This document shows positions 1 to 9,034 of a stretch of 64,000 nt of DNA, in pieces. The stretch lies in NCBI GenBank assembly GCA_041391125.1, contig JAWKON010000046.1:1-64000 (forward strand). Direction: 5' to 3'. The notes below the pieces were generated by a model. It ran no database searches. It had not been told where the DNA came from and worked only from the letters and a program-made list of their open reading frames with translations. Source of the DNA: JACKBC01 sp041391125. Lineage in GTDB: Bacteria; Chloroflexota; Anaerolineae; Caldilineales; Caldilineaceae. Every line of letters begins with the position of its first letter. Within the stretch, counting starts at the first letter, position 1. Made by a program: the position numbers and the translations under genes.

Positions 1-22
1 TCTTCCTTAAAATTCCCTAAAA

Positions 23-1821
23 CTCACGGTTCGTGTAAAAAGTAGCGCCCAAAAAAGAAAAGGGCTAAGCTGTCGTAATGGACAGCAAAATAGAAGTAAT
101 CAATGAACGTGTCGATGATATACCGTTGTTATTGGCCCACCAACAAAAGATGGGAATAGCCGAGCTAATCAATCGCCACTGTAAAGTGCATGGGAACTGG
201 CAAGGAGGCAGTCCTGGCGCAATCACAACAACGTGGTTAGCGTATATACTGTCAGAGGGTGACCACCGTCTCAACCAGTTGGAAGCGTGGTACCCGAAAC
301 GAGAAAGAACGGTAAGCCACTACGTATCAGAAGAGTTAGTGGCAAATGATTTTCGAGATGACCGTCTGGCCATCATACTCAAAGCCCTAAGTGATGATGA
401 ATCATGGTCATCGATAGAATCAGAGCTGACACAACGGACAATACGCGTCTATGACTTGAGTGTAGAGCATGTTCGTCTCGACACAACAACAGTAAGCGGA
501 CACTGGCAGATAACGGAATCGGGTCTATTTCAGTACGGTCATAGCAAGGACTACCGACCGGACTTACCACAACTCAAGGTCATGCTATCAAGTTTAGACC
601 CCCTTGGGATGCCACTGGCAACTCAAGTGGTGAGCGGTAATCGAGCGGATGACCCACTCTATTTGCCAGCAATAGCCCAAGTGCAAAAAATGCTTGGCAA
701 GCAATGGCTTCTCTACACAGGCGATGCGAAGATGGCCGCCATCACGACGCGAGCAACGATTTGGAAAAATCAAGGATATTACCTATGCCCGCTTTCCCAA
801 GTGCAGATGCCAAGAGAAAAGTTACTCGAACTGATCCAGCCTGTGCTGGATGACTCAATTGAATTGACGGCTGTCATGCGCAAACAAGCTGACGGTCAAG
901 TTGTTCACATCGCAGATGCGTTTGAGATAGAGCTTGAGCAGAGTGCTACCGTAGATGATGAACTCATTACTTGGCGCGAGCGCCAGATTGTTACTCGTTC
1001 TCACAAGTATGCCCAAAGCCAAACCCAATCGCTGCAAACCCGTCTTTACCATGCACAAGAAGAGATTGATGCCCTCAATGAACGAAAACAGGGCAAACCT
1101 CTCCTGACAACACAGTCGCAATACGCAGTTGCCGTGGATAAAATCCTTTTGCAACGAAAAGTCAAAGGATTGATCGACATCCACTATGAAATCACCAGCC
1201 AAACCCGTCACATTCGCAGGTATGGGGACCGACCGGCACGAACTGAAGTGAACGAAACCATTCATATCTCAGCTACGCTTAACCAACCAGCTATTGATGA
1301 CCATCTTCAAACCTTGGGGTGGCGAGTTTATGTTACTTGCGCTCCTCTTGCCAGACTCCCGCTTGCGGATGCTGTTATCGCCTATCGGGAACAGTTTACC
1401 GAAGAGCGATCCTTTGGCCGGCTCAAGGGCAAGCCCCTTTCTCTTACACCTATGTATCTTGCGAAAGATGATCATGCCACTGGTCTCGTCCGTTTGCTCT
1501 CTCTCGGACTGCGCATTCTCTCTTTACTTGAATTCTCGCTTAGGCAAGCACTCGAACAAGAGCAATCTACCATTTCTGGCCTTTATGCGGGCAACCCTAA
1601 GCGTACTACGGCTAGACCAACTGCGGAAAAGATTCTGGCTACTTTCAAGGACATCACCCTTACCGTCATTCAACAACCTGATTCTATTTTATATTTTTTG
1701 ACGCCTTTATCCGAGACGCAATCTCTCATCCTTCGCCTTCTCGGATTCGGTGATTCCTTATACACCGGACTCACCCAACCTATTTCTTGGAATCCGGCTA
1801 TTCAATTACACGAACCGTGAG
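23..1821 (+). mobile_element. IS1634-type insertion sequence, complete
   Basis: Perfect 16-bp terminal inverted repeats bound the element: CTCACGGTTCGTGTAA at 23-38 and its exact complement at 1806-1821. They enclose one transposase gene, and the right repeat contains the end of that gene. The 1799-bp length and single long ORF fit the IS1634 group of the IS4 superfamily. I found no convincing target-site duplication (left flank ends CCCTAAAA, right flank begins AGAGTAG). The right flank continues directly as coding sequence of an rloA-type ATPase, so the element interrupts that gene. The other half of the target would lie before base 23. Confidence 0.9.
78..1820 (+). CDS. IS1634-family DDE transposase
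   Basis: This 580-residue protein should cut and paste the surrounding element. The N-terminal ~110 residues resemble the DUF4277 domain typical of IS1634 transposases. The RNase H-like DDE core follows, with Asp135 (RLDTTTVSGH), Asp216 (YTGDAKMA) and a C-terminal acidic residue at Glu442/443 in FTEERSFGRLKGKP. A helical insertion rich in Gln and Glu (about 300-340) lies between the second Asp and the Glu, as is usual for the IS4 group. The ORF is full length with no frameshift, so the copy may be active. The ATG at 78 is the first in frame after the left inverted repeat, and the stop codon lies within the right repeat. Family assignment is from recognisable motifs; the exact acidic residue is an inference. 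Confidence 0.92.
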   Translation: MDSKIEVINERVDDIPLLLAHQQKMGIAELINRHCKVHGNWQGGSPGAITTTWLAYILSEGDHRLNQLEAWYPKRERTVSHYVSEELVANDFRDDRLAIILKALSDDESWSSIESELTQRTIRVYDLSVEHVRLDTTTVSGHWQITESGLFQYGHSKDYRPDLPQLKVMLSSLDPLGMPLATQVVSGNRADDPLYLPAIAQVQKMLGKQWLLYTGDAKMAAITTRATIWKNQGYYLCPLSQVQMPREKLLELIQPVLDDSIELTAVMRKQADGQVVHIADAFEIELEQSATVDDELITWRERQIVTRSHKYAQSQTQSLQTRLYHAQEEIDALNERKQGKPLLTTQSQYAVAVDKILLQRKVKGLIDIHYEITSQTRHIRRYGDRPARTEVNETIHISATLNQPAIDDHLQTLGWRVYVTCAPLARLPLADAVIAYREQFTEERSFGRLKGKPLSLTPMYLAKDDHATGLVRLLSLGLRILSLLEFSLRQALEQEQSTISGLYAGNPKRTTARPTAEKILATFKDITLTVIQQPDSILYFLTPLSETQSLILRLLGFGDSLYTGLTQPISWNPAIQLHEP

Positions 1822-2427
1822 AGAGTAGTTGATTTTTTAAAAAATGCAGATTTTGCTATTCAGGATTTTGATGTTAAGCGACTTAAGTTATCACCAGAAG
1901 ATTTAAGACAATTTGGAAGAATACCTGAAGAATTCTACGACCAATTAAGTAATATCGAGAGGCTGGATATACAGACTATTCATTTGGGCGAAAACGGACA
2001 ACGCTTCACATTGAGTATGGATGAGGAATCAGAAGGAACTCAAAAGATTTTTGCATTTGCTGGACCTTGGATGGATGTACTTAGTAATGGTTGGATTTTA
2101 ATAATTGACGAACTAAACTATAGTTTACATCCAGCACTAGTTAAGTACCTAGTTCAAATGTTTCATGACCCTTTACTTAATCCACATAACGCCCAACTCA
2201 TTTTCACCACCCACGAAACATCCATTCTGAGCCAGGAAGTCTTCCGCCGCGACCAAATCTGGTTTACCGAAAAGGATGAATACAACGCCACCACGCTCTA
2301 TCCACTCAGTGATTTCAAGCCGCGCAAAGGAGTGGAGAATCTGGAAAAGGGTTATTTGCAGGGACGGTATGGGGCTTTGCCTTATTTCCGCGACATTGAA
2401 CGCTTAATGAACGGTGCGCATGGCTAA
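1822..2427 (+). pseudogene. RloA-type AAA ATPase, 3' part only (IS-disrupted)
   Basis: The reading frame enters directly from the insertion sequence and encodes the C-terminal ~200 residues of an OLD/RloA-like (AAA_21) ATPase. Visible elements are the Walker B stretch WILIIDELNYSLHP and the switch histidine segment FTTHETSIL. A C-terminal run ending near ENLEKGYLQGRYGALPYF is characteristic of RloA partners of RloB. The Walker A half is missing and must lie left of the insertion or be lost, so the fragment cannot be an active ATPase alone. The 5' part is much more AT-rich than its neighbours. Its stop overlaps the rloB start by 8 bp, which indicates an original rloA-rloB operon. Confidence 0.8.
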
Positions 2428-3070
2428 GCGTTCGCGGTACACGCGGTTCCCAAAACGCAATGCCCCCAAACGGTCGCCCTATGATCGCGTTCTCATCGTG
2501 TGCGAAGGGAGCAAAACCGAGCCCACCTATTTTCAGCAGATGATTGATCATCTCAAGTTGAACACGGCAAACGTCAAGATTGATGGTGATTCCGATCCCG
2601 CGCCGCGCAGTGTTGTACAGCATGCCAAAAAGCGGCACAAGGAAGATGGCGATTTTGACCGAATTTATTGCGTCTTTGATAAGGATCAGCACACTACTTA
2701 TGAGCAGGCCAAGAGCGACATCAGCAACGCCAGGCCATCCAATTGCTTTTTTGCCGTCACATCGGTTCCCTGTTTTGAATATTGGCTGCTCCTGCATTTT
2801 GTATACACCACAAAACCGTTTGCTCCCAGTGGCGTACGCACGGCCGCCGACGAAGTCATTGTCGAATTGAAACAGCATATCCCAAACTATCAAAAGGGAG
2901 CACACGACATCTTTGCGCAACTCATTGAACGGACTGAGCAGGCTATTCGACACGCCGAACAGGCCAATCGCCAAGCTGAACATAACGACACGGACAATCC
3001 GACTACAGCTGTCCATGAGCTTGTAACCTACCTGCAAACCTCAAAAACCCTCATTGAACCGAATTTCTGA
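2420..3070 (+). CDS. rloB: RloB-like protein
   Basis: This intact 216-residue protein belongs to the RloB family. The family is found beside RloA ATPases in restriction/abortive-infection-like defence loci and is thought to carry a Toprim-like nuclease fold. The sequence shows a basic N-terminus, then RVLIVCEGSKTEPTYF with the conserved Glu29, FDRIYCVFDKDQH with Asp87/Asp89, and CFEYWLLLHF at 118-127, all RloB hallmarks. I prefer ATG 2420 to the in-frame GTG at 2414 because the family begins with a short basic segment. The gene overlaps the end of the disrupted rloA. A strong terminator follows 2 bp after the stop. With rloA broken by the insertion, the pair is probably non-functional unless RloB acts alone. 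Confidence 0.85.
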   Translation: MAKRSRYTRFPKRNAPKRSPYDRVLIVCEGSKTEPTYFQQMIDHLKLNTANVKIDGDSDPAPRSVVQHAKKRHKEDGDFDRIYCVFDKDQHTTYEQAKSDISNARPSNCFFAVTSVPCFEYWLLLHFVYTTKPFAPSGVRTAADEVIVELKQHIPNYQKGAHDIFAQLIERTEQAIRHAEQANRQAEHNDTDNPTTAVHELVTYLQTSKTLIEPNF

Positions 3071-3071
3071 A

Positions 3072-3126
3072 TCAAATCAAAAACGCCCGGTTCTCGAATT
3101 TCGAGAGCCGGGCGTTTTTGATTTGA
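3072..3126. terminator. Strong bidirectional terminator after rloB
   Basis: Two 27-nt arms (3072-3098 and 3100-3126) are complementary apart from one G-T type mismatch. Each GC-rich core (CGCCCGG...CCGGGCG) is flanked by A or T runs, so it can terminate transcription from either side. It closes the rloAB unit. Confidence 0.85.
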
Positions 3127-3356
3127 CCCTCCGTTGCACTCCTGTTGCATCTTCATAACCAATTCGTTGCACCCAGCCGCCATAATCAACACGCAGCGTT
3201 TCCCCGCTCGTCCGGCCAAAACGCTGCATAAACGCTCGTCAAACGCTGGCGCGTGTATGCTGTGCTTGCCTGGACAACCGAAAGGAGGGATTTATGTAGT
3301 TCCTCGCACAAATCAAAATCGTTTCCTGTTTCCCGTTTTACAACAAGGAGATCTCT

Positions 3357-6300
3357 ATGAAAAAACGCATATCAACTGGCGCTTCCCATCCCAATGTCGT
3401 GGTGGGCGGGGCGATTGGGGTGCTGATTCTGGCGCTCAGTGTGGTTTTTACCATGCAGACGTGGGCCAAAGACGCCACGGCTGAAGTGGCTGCCGCGGTA
3501 GCGGCCGCGCCCGGCGTCTTCGACACGCCGCTGAATTCCAGCCCCATTGCGCTCTCGGCCAATAAGCAGCACATCTGGGTGGTCAATCCCGATGACGACA
3601 GCGTCTCGGTCATTGGCGACCTGGACAACAATCCGCACATCATCGCCAAGATCCGTGTGGGCGATGAGCCGCAGAGCATTGCGCTGGGCGTCAACGCGCT
3701 GGATGACACCAAGTACTACGTCTATGTGGCCAACGCCGCCGACAACAGTGTGTCCATCATCAACGTGATCGCCAGCTCGCCCACCAGCATTACCACCAAT
3801 CCCACTAGTCGCCCTGAAAAGACCATTGTGACCGGCGCCGAGCCGTGGAACATTGTGGCCTCGCCGGATGCCAAGCGCGTCTTTGTGGCCAACAGCGCGC
3901 AGGACACCATTACCGTGATCCGCGCTGACACGCGGGCGGTGGTGGGCAATGTGGACCTGCGCAACAGCATCTGCAACGACCCGGACCGCAACCGCATCTT
4001 CCAGCCGCGCGGTCTGGCCGTCACGCTCAACAACGACCGCCTCTACGTGACCCGCTTCCTTTCGTTTACCAAGGACGGCGGCACGCAGGGGGCGGATGAT
4101 GGCAAAGAGGGCGTGGTCTGTCAGCTCGACATCCCAGCCGATGTGGCGACGCTGCCCACCGTGGCCGGCGTAGTCAAGCTGGGCAGCCAGCCGACCGGTT
4201 TCAACATCGACTCTAATGGCGACGGAACGCCTGATCCCACGCGGGCATTCCCCAACCAGATGCAGAGCATTGTCATCCGCGACAATCAGGCCTATCTGCC
4301 CAATATTGCCGCCTCACCCAGCAAGCCGCTCAAGTTCAATGTGGACACCCAGGCCTTTGTCAACGTGATCGATAACGCGGCAACCGGTACACCTGCGGAC
4401 GCCAGCGCCGCTAAATTCATCAACATGCACCTGGGCGCCCGCGACCCGGAGCCGGGCAAAACCAAGCTTTTCTTTGCCAACCCGTGGGCCATTGCCTTTA
4501 CCAACCAAAGCGGCGCCGGCAATGCTTATGCCGTCTCCGCGGGCAGCGATCTGTTGGTCAAGCTCAATGTGGACGCCACCGGCGCGCTCTCCTTTACGGT
4601 GGACGCCAACACCACGCGCTACATTGATCTGAACGACCCGGCCAACCCGGCCACGGCGGATGCCAACGCCGGCAAAAACCCGCTGGGCATTGTGATCCGC
4701 AATGGCGACACCGCCTATACCATGAATTACATTTCGCGCAACGTCTCTGTGGTGGACCTGACCACCGACGAAGTGATCCAGGTCATCGGGCTGACCGCCC
4801 TGCCGCCCGCCGGTACGCTGGAAGAAGAGCTGCACGTGGGCAAAGAGATGTTCTTCTCGTCCCGCGGCCATTTCGACCGGCCCGCCGGCACAACGGTCTC
4901 CACCGACAACCGGCTCTCCAGCGAAGGCTGGCAAAACTGCGGAAGCTGTCACTTTGCCGGGCTCACCGACGGCGTGATCTGGCAGTTTGTGCCGGGTCCG
5001 CGCAAGTCGATCCCAATGAACGCCACCTGGAGCCCGCATAATCCGTTTGACCAGCGCATGCTCAACTACTCGGCCTTCTTTGACGAGGTGGAGGACTTTG
5101 AGATCAACGTGCGCAACGTCTCCGGGCCGGGCGCACTGGCCACGCCCATTGCGGGCAGCGTGCAGGACCCGCAGCACGGCTTGATCATCAGCGACACCGG
5201 CGACATTAACTTTGCGCCGGCGGTAGTCAACCAGTTTGCCAAGCCCAATGCGGGCCGCCCACAGGTCACCGTCACCCTGCCCGACAGCACCGAACACTAT
5301 CCCGCGCTGACTGCGCTCAAACAGTGGATCCGCTTTGCCATTCGCACGCCCAATGGCGCGCTGACCACTGATGAACTGGCCGAGGGTGGTGGCGCCACGG
5401 CTGGCGGCCTCAGCCCGTCCGATGTGGAGCAGGGGCGTCGTCTCTTCTTCCGTTCTGGTTGCCAAAAGTGCCACGGCGGCACCAAGTGGACCATCAGCAA
5501 CAAGGATTTTGCGGCGCCCCCGGATGCTGCCGAGATCTTCACCGAAGCCGGCGCGCCCAACAACGCCTTTGGCGGCCAGTTCCTGGACCGCTTCCTCTCC
5601 GACATTGGCTCGTTTAACCTGGGCGTGGCCGGTCAGGGCAATGACATTGGCGCCAATGTGGGCGCCGTCGAGCTGGCCGCCAATGGCCAAACCGGCCTGG
5701 GCAAAGACCACAACGGCGACGGCAAAGGCGATGGCTTCAACATTCCATCGTTGCTGGCCATCAGCTATCTGCCGCCCTACTATCACAACGGCGCTTGCGA
5801 AACGCTGGCCTGCGTGCTCAGCAACGACGAGCATCGTCAATCCGGTCTGCGCCAAGGGCAGAGCGACCCGCTGGCTTCGGAGGCGAATCAGAACAAGGTA
5901 GTGGCCTTCCTGCAATCGCTGGATGCCGACACCGCCTTTCCGCTTAACTTGAGCGTACGTCGCCACGACATCTTTGCGGACCCGCCCAATCCCATCAAGG
6001 GTAACTCGGTCACACTGGGCGCCAACGTTTCACTCTTTGGCACAAAACCAGACCTGACCAATCTGCTGGCCGACCTGGGCCAAACCGGCGTCACCGTGCG
6101 CTTTACCGTGGACCAGGGCACAGTCTCACCGGCTGAGGTGACCGTACCGGCCAGCGCGTTCCTGCAGGACTTTGGCCAGGCCGTCGTCACCACCACGTGG
6201 GACATCCCGGTCGCCGCTGCCCGCCGCGCCAATGTCACCGTCGAAGTGGACCCAGGCGATCTGATTCTGGAAGACAAAGAGAACGACAACAGCGCCAGCC

Positions 6301-7163
6301 GCAGCATACGCCTGCGCAACGCACCGCCCGATCGTACGGCGCCGGTGGTCGAATCGGTGGCCATCAGCGATGACCACGCCAACCCGTTTAAGGATGACGA
6401 TGCCATTACGCAATCTGCGGATGTGCAGGTCAAGTTCGTGGTCAATGACCCGGTCGGTAGCAATGGCGCCACCCCCAGCGGCGTGGCCGAATACTGTCTG
6501 GTCACCTATAGCTATGACGTGGTGCAGCGCCGTTGGATCGAACAGGACTGTGAGTTTGCGCCGCTGCCGGCGCCAGCCGAGGGCGCCAATACCTTTATTG
6601 TGGACGCCACGTTGCAGCCCAAGAAGGGTGTGGCCTACGTCTTCGTCTGGCTGCGTGATGCGGCGGGCAACATCTCGCGCCGCCCCGGCTTTGATGTCAT
6701 TACCTTCTTGACTGCCGAGCCCATCGAGTTAAATCGCAACGACGTGTTGGTGCTGCGTCTGCCAGTCGCCAGCGGCAATCTGCAACTGGATGTGGACGTA
6801 GAGTTTGGCGATGTGGATGTGTCGGTCTTCGACGACTTCACCAACCCCAACGCCACCCGCTGCGAACTCAGCGCCGAGAATGGCCCCGTGCCCGAGCAGG
6901 TAGTGCTGCCCGGCGGCTGTCCAGCCACGCCCGGCCGCTTCCAGGTGGAGATTCGCGCCGTGGTCAACAGCCGCTTCACCGTGGCCGTCACCGATGCGGT
7001 GAGCGCGGCCGCCGTGGACAACATCGCGACTGTGCAGGCCGCGGCCTTGGCTGAACCGGATACACCGCTGGTCGCTGGTCCGCCCGCCCGTCAAGCGGCC
7101 ATCGAGGACAACACAGAAGACGCGCAGCCGACCATCTACTTGCCGCTTGTACACAAGCAGTAG
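3357..7163 (+). CDS. Secreted beta-propeller / di-heme cytochrome c protein with LPLV tail
   Basis: This 1268-residue exported protein starts at ATG 3357, seven bases after AAGGAG (3345-3350). A hydrophobic segment at about residues 17-34 serves as signal or anchor. Residues ~50-490 contain YVTN-type propeller repeats (for example QHIWVVNPDDDSVSVIGD). Residues ~500-850 resemble bacterial di-heme cytochrome c peroxidases, with two haem-binding motifs: CGSCH at 528-532 and CQKCH at 702-706. The C-terminal third contains CARDB/Ig-like strands and an acidic region like pre-peptidase domains, and the chain ends in IYLPLVHKQ. It probably works outside the membrane in electron transfer or peroxide/substrate oxidation; the substrate is unknown. 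The gene stands alone between terminators. Fusion of a propeller to CCP-like haem domains at this length is unusual. Confidence 0.85.
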   Translation: MKKRISTGASHPNVVVGGAIGVLILALSVVFTMQTWAKDATAEVAAAVAAAPGVFDTPLNSSPIALSANKQHIWVVNPDDDSVSVIGDLDNNPHIIAKIRVGDEPQSIALGVNALDDTKYYVYVANAADNSVSIINVIASSPTSITTNPTSRPEKTIVTGAEPWNIVASPDAKRVFVANSAQDTITVIRADTRAVVGNVDLRNSICNDPDRNRIFQPRGLAVTLNNDRLYVTRFLSFTKDGGTQGADDGKEGVVCQLDIPADVATLPTVAGVVKLGSQPTGFNIDSNGDGTPDPTRAFPNQMQSIVIRDNQAYLPNIAASPSKPLKFNVDTQAFVNVIDNAATGTPADASAAKFINMHLGARDPEPGKTKLFFANPWAIAFTNQSGAGNAYAVSAGSDLLVKLNVDATGALSFTVDANTTRYIDLNDPANPATADANAGKNPLGIVIRNGDTAYTMNYISRNVSVVDLTTDEVIQVIGLTALPPAGTLEEELHVGKEMFFSSRGHFDRPAGTTVSTDNRLSSEGWQNCGSCHFAGLTDGVIWQFVPGPRKSIPMNATWSPHNPFDQRMLNYSAFFDEVEDFEINVRNVSGPGALATPIAGSVQDPQHGLIISDTGDINFAPAVVNQFAKPNAGRPQVTVTLPDSTEHYPALTALKQWIRFAIRTPNGALTTDELAEGGGATAGGLSPSDVEQGRRLFFRSGCQKCHGGTKWTISNKDFAAPPDAAEIFTEAGAPNNAFGGQFLDRFLSDIGSFNLGVAGQGNDIGANVGAVELAANGQTGLGKDHNGDGKGDGFNIPSLLAISYLPPYYHNGACETLACVLSNDEHRQSGLRQGQSDPLASEANQNKVVAFLQSLDADTAFPLNLSVRRHDIFADPPNPIKGNSVTLGANVSLFGTKPDLTNLLADLGQTGVTVRFTVDQGTVSPAEVTVPASAFLQDFGQAVVTTTWDIPVAAARRANVTVEVDPGDLILEDKENDNSASRSIRLRNAPPDRTAPVVESVAISDDHANPFKDDDAITQSADVQVKFVVNDPVGSNGATPSGVAEYCLVTYSYDVVQRRWIEQDCEFAPLPAPAEGANTFIVDATLQPKKGVAYVFVWLRDAAGNISRRPGFDVITFLTAEPIELNRNDVLVLRLPVASGNLQLDVDVEFGDVDVSVFDDFTNPNATRCELSAENGPVPEQVVLPGGCPATPGRFQVEIRAVVNSRFTVAVTDAVSAAAVDNIATVQAAALAEPDTPLVAGPPARQAAIEDNTEDAQPTIYLPLVHKQ

Positions 7164-7217
7164 GATCGCGCTGCATCGGATGAACGCCTCGTAATCGTGC
7201 AACAGCGAATGAGCTGC

Positions 7218-7252
7218 GAGACCGGTCAGCTCTCCGAGAGCTGACCGGTCTC
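7218..7252. repeat. Perfect 16-bp palindromic hairpin
   Basis: Arms 7218-7233 and 7237-7252 are exactly complementary around a 3-nt loop. No T-run follows, so it may be a retro-regulatory or REP-like hairpin rather than an intrinsic terminator. It lies 55 bp after the cytochrome gene. Confidence 0.7.
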
Positions 7253-7287
7253 ACATCGACAAGTTATTTTGGCATAGATGCGGACAC

Positions 7288-7328
7288 GGCCGGAAAGTCT
7301 TTTGTAGAGGCTTTCCGGCCTTCTTTTT
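7288..7328 (+). terminator. Intrinsic terminator downstream of the cytochrome gene
   Basis: GGCCGGAAAG (7288-7297) pairs perfectly with CTTTCCGGCC (7311-7320), and TTCTTTTT follows immediately. Confidence 0.85.
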
Positions 7329-7627
7329 GAGGATATTTGGGTACACCTCACCCCTAAAGCGAAACGCGTCCGGATATTGGGGTGGGTCTCAAATTAGGGG
7401 AAGGAGAGTGCGATGCACCGGTCAAGGCGCCCTGGCTCTAACAGAGCCGTAGGCGCCGGTGCGTTGCACTCGACTGGTTTTGAAGCTCACTCCATTTCGG
7501 GGACGCACTCCGGATATTGGGGAAACCCCACCTTCCGAAGCGCTTTATGATATAATACCAACTGCGGCTGTAAAAGCCATGCATAATTGACGAAATCCCA
7601 ATCTCTAAAATTTTCGAGTGAATTCCC
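7329..7627 (+). other. Leader region with a long imperfect hairpin (7407-7470)
   Basis: There is no gene here. The segment 7407-7470 folds into a long stem: AGTGCGATGCACCGG on the left pairs with CCGGTGCGTTGCACT on the right with two G-U pairs, and a second GC-rich helix sits above a 5-nt bulge. The 12-mer CGGATATTGGGG occurs on both sides, near 7372 and 7511. This symmetric arrangement upstream of the dioxygenase could be a cis-acting RNA or a mobile palindrome. I do not recognise it as a known riboswitch. Confidence 0.5.
7551..7556 (+). promoter_or_regulatory. TATAAT -10 element for the dioxygenase gene
   Basis: A consensus TATAAT preceded by TGA lies about 70 bp before the ATG at 7628. 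No clear -35 box is visible, so the extended -10 context may carry the promoter. Confidence 0.45.
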
Positions 7628-8626
7628 ATGCCAATCAGACATCCTGCCGCCAATCCTCCGTTCAACATCATCCGCATGAGCCACGTCGAACTGGGCGTGA
7701 CTAATCTGGAACGCGCCCGCCACTTCTATGTTGACACATTGGGCATGATCGAAACCGCGCGGGTGGGCAATTCGCTCTATTTGCGCGGCTTGGAGGAGCG
7801 CAATCACCATTCGTTTGTGTTGACGGAGATGGGGCAACCGGCGGCGCTGCGCTTGGGGTTCAAGGTGGCGGCGGCGCGGGATTTGGATTTGCTGGCCGAG
7901 CGTCAAGCCGGGTTGGGTTTGCCGGTCCAGTGGGTGGAACAGCACGCCCAGGGCCGCACGCTGCAAACGCGCGATCCGCTGGGGACGCCGCTGGAGTTTT
8001 ATTACGAAATGAGACAGGTCGAGCGCCGCTTGCAAAAGTATGGCGACTATGGCGGCTGCCACCCCATGCGCATCGATCACTTTAATTGCTTCACGCCCAA
8101 TGTACAGGCCTCCCACGACTATTACGCCAATGAACTCGGTTTTCGCACCACCGAATACACCGAGACCGATGACGACCGCGACCCGCCCGCATTGTGGGCG
8201 GTCTGGATGCACCGCAAGGGCAACGTTCACGACATGGCGCTGACCAATGGACGCGGCCCGCGCCTGCACCACACGGCCATCTGGGCTCCCACCGCCCTGC
8301 ACATCATCCACCTGTGCGACCTCATGTCGACCACCGGCTATCTGACCAACCTGGAGCGCGGACCGGGTCGGCACGGCATCTCCAATGCCTTTTTCCTCTA
8401 CGTGCGCGACCCGGATGGCCACCGCATTGAAATTTATACCAGCGACTATATGACTGTCGATCCCGACTTTGAGCCGATACGCTGGGGTCTGCGCGACGCT
8501 CAGCGCCAAACGTTGTGGGGACATGCGGCGCCGAAATCCTGGTTTGAGGAGGGGACGGTCTTTGCCGGGGTAGATGTGGTTGATTCTATGTTGGAGGCCG
8601 CGCCGATTATTGCGGCGGGGCATTAG
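7628..8626 (+). CDS. hpaD: Extradiol catechol 2,3-dioxygenase, homoprotocatechuate type
   Basis: This 332-residue type I extradiol dioxygenase of the vicinal-oxygen-chelate fold is closest in pattern to homoprotocatechuate (3,4-dihydroxyphenylacetate) 2,3-dioxygenase. It has two glyoxalase-like halves. The Fe(II) ligands are His151 (RIDHFNCF), His214 or His215 (RLHHTAIW) and Glu268 (HRIEIY). The second-sphere acid-base His201 (NVHDMAL) is also present, and the numbering is nearly the same as in the Brevibacterium enzyme (155, 214, 267, 200). It should open the ring of a catechol next to the hydroxyls using O2. No other meta-cleavage pathway genes are adjacent, so the true substrate is uncertain. 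The gene is monocistronic, with its own -10 element. Confidence 0.85.
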   Translation: MPIRHPAANPPFNIIRMSHVELGVTNLERARHFYVDTLGMIETARVGNSLYLRGLEERNHHSFVLTEMGQPAALRLGFKVAAARDLDLLAERQAGLGLPVQWVEQHAQGRTLQTRDPLGTPLEFYYEMRQVERRLQKYGDYGGCHPMRIDHFNCFTPNVQASHDYYANELGFRTTEYTETDDDRDPPALWAVWMHRKGNVHDMALTNGRGPRLHHTAIWAPTALHIIHLCDLMSTTGYLTNLERGPGRHGISNAFFLYVRDPDGHRIEIYTSDYMTVDPDFEPIRWGLRDAQRQTLWGHAAPKSWFEEGTVFAGVDVVDSMLEAAPIIAAGH

Positions 8627-9034
8627 CATCGTCTTTAAACTTTCCGGCAATTGAGGGGAAAAATAGACCGCGGATGCACGCCGATGAAAGAGGATTTCTA
8701 ATCCGTGTCATTGGCGTGCATCCGCGGCTCAAACTATACGCGCGGTTGGCATAGATGAAAAGGATTACGCCTAGTACATGACGGCGCAAATAAGCCAAGG
8801 GTAAGAGAAACGAGTTTTCGTCAAACTCGGTTTCTAAGTCTTCCCAACCCATTGGTCTATTTGAGCCGCAGTGTACTAGTTTTAGCCGACTGGTCGATTT
8901 TCATCTATGTCAGAGCCAAGGGAAGTTTGTGTTGGTGAAAGTCAATTTTACCGAAGTCAAGAACGCAAGGAGCGCAAAGAACGCTCAGGAATGGTGTTCT
9001 TGGCGGTGGGCAAGCCTTTCCCGGCAGAAACGAA
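8627..9034. other. Intergenic region with nested inverted repeats
   Basis: No gene is supported in these 408 bp. A 20-bp inverted repeat with one mismatch lies at 8668-8687/8708-8727 and contains GCATCCGCGG-type arms. A second 12-bp pair, CATAGATGAAAA (8750-8761) and its complement (8898-8909), encloses a smaller hairpin near 8806-8835. A purine-rich run resembling AACGCAAGGAGCGCAAAG lies near 8960. These look like dispersed palindromic repeats. Confidence 0.6.

Noticed and set aside
4314..5966. 550-codon open frame on the minus strand inside the cytochrome gene
   Set aside because: Antisense shadow of a GC-rich gene with clear haem motifs on the plus strand; no recognisable domain or ribosome-binding site.
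7487..8650. 387-codon minus-strand frame opposite the dioxygenase
   Set aside because: The plus strand carries all iron ligands of an extradiol dioxygenase; the antisense translation is His/Arg-rich shadow text.
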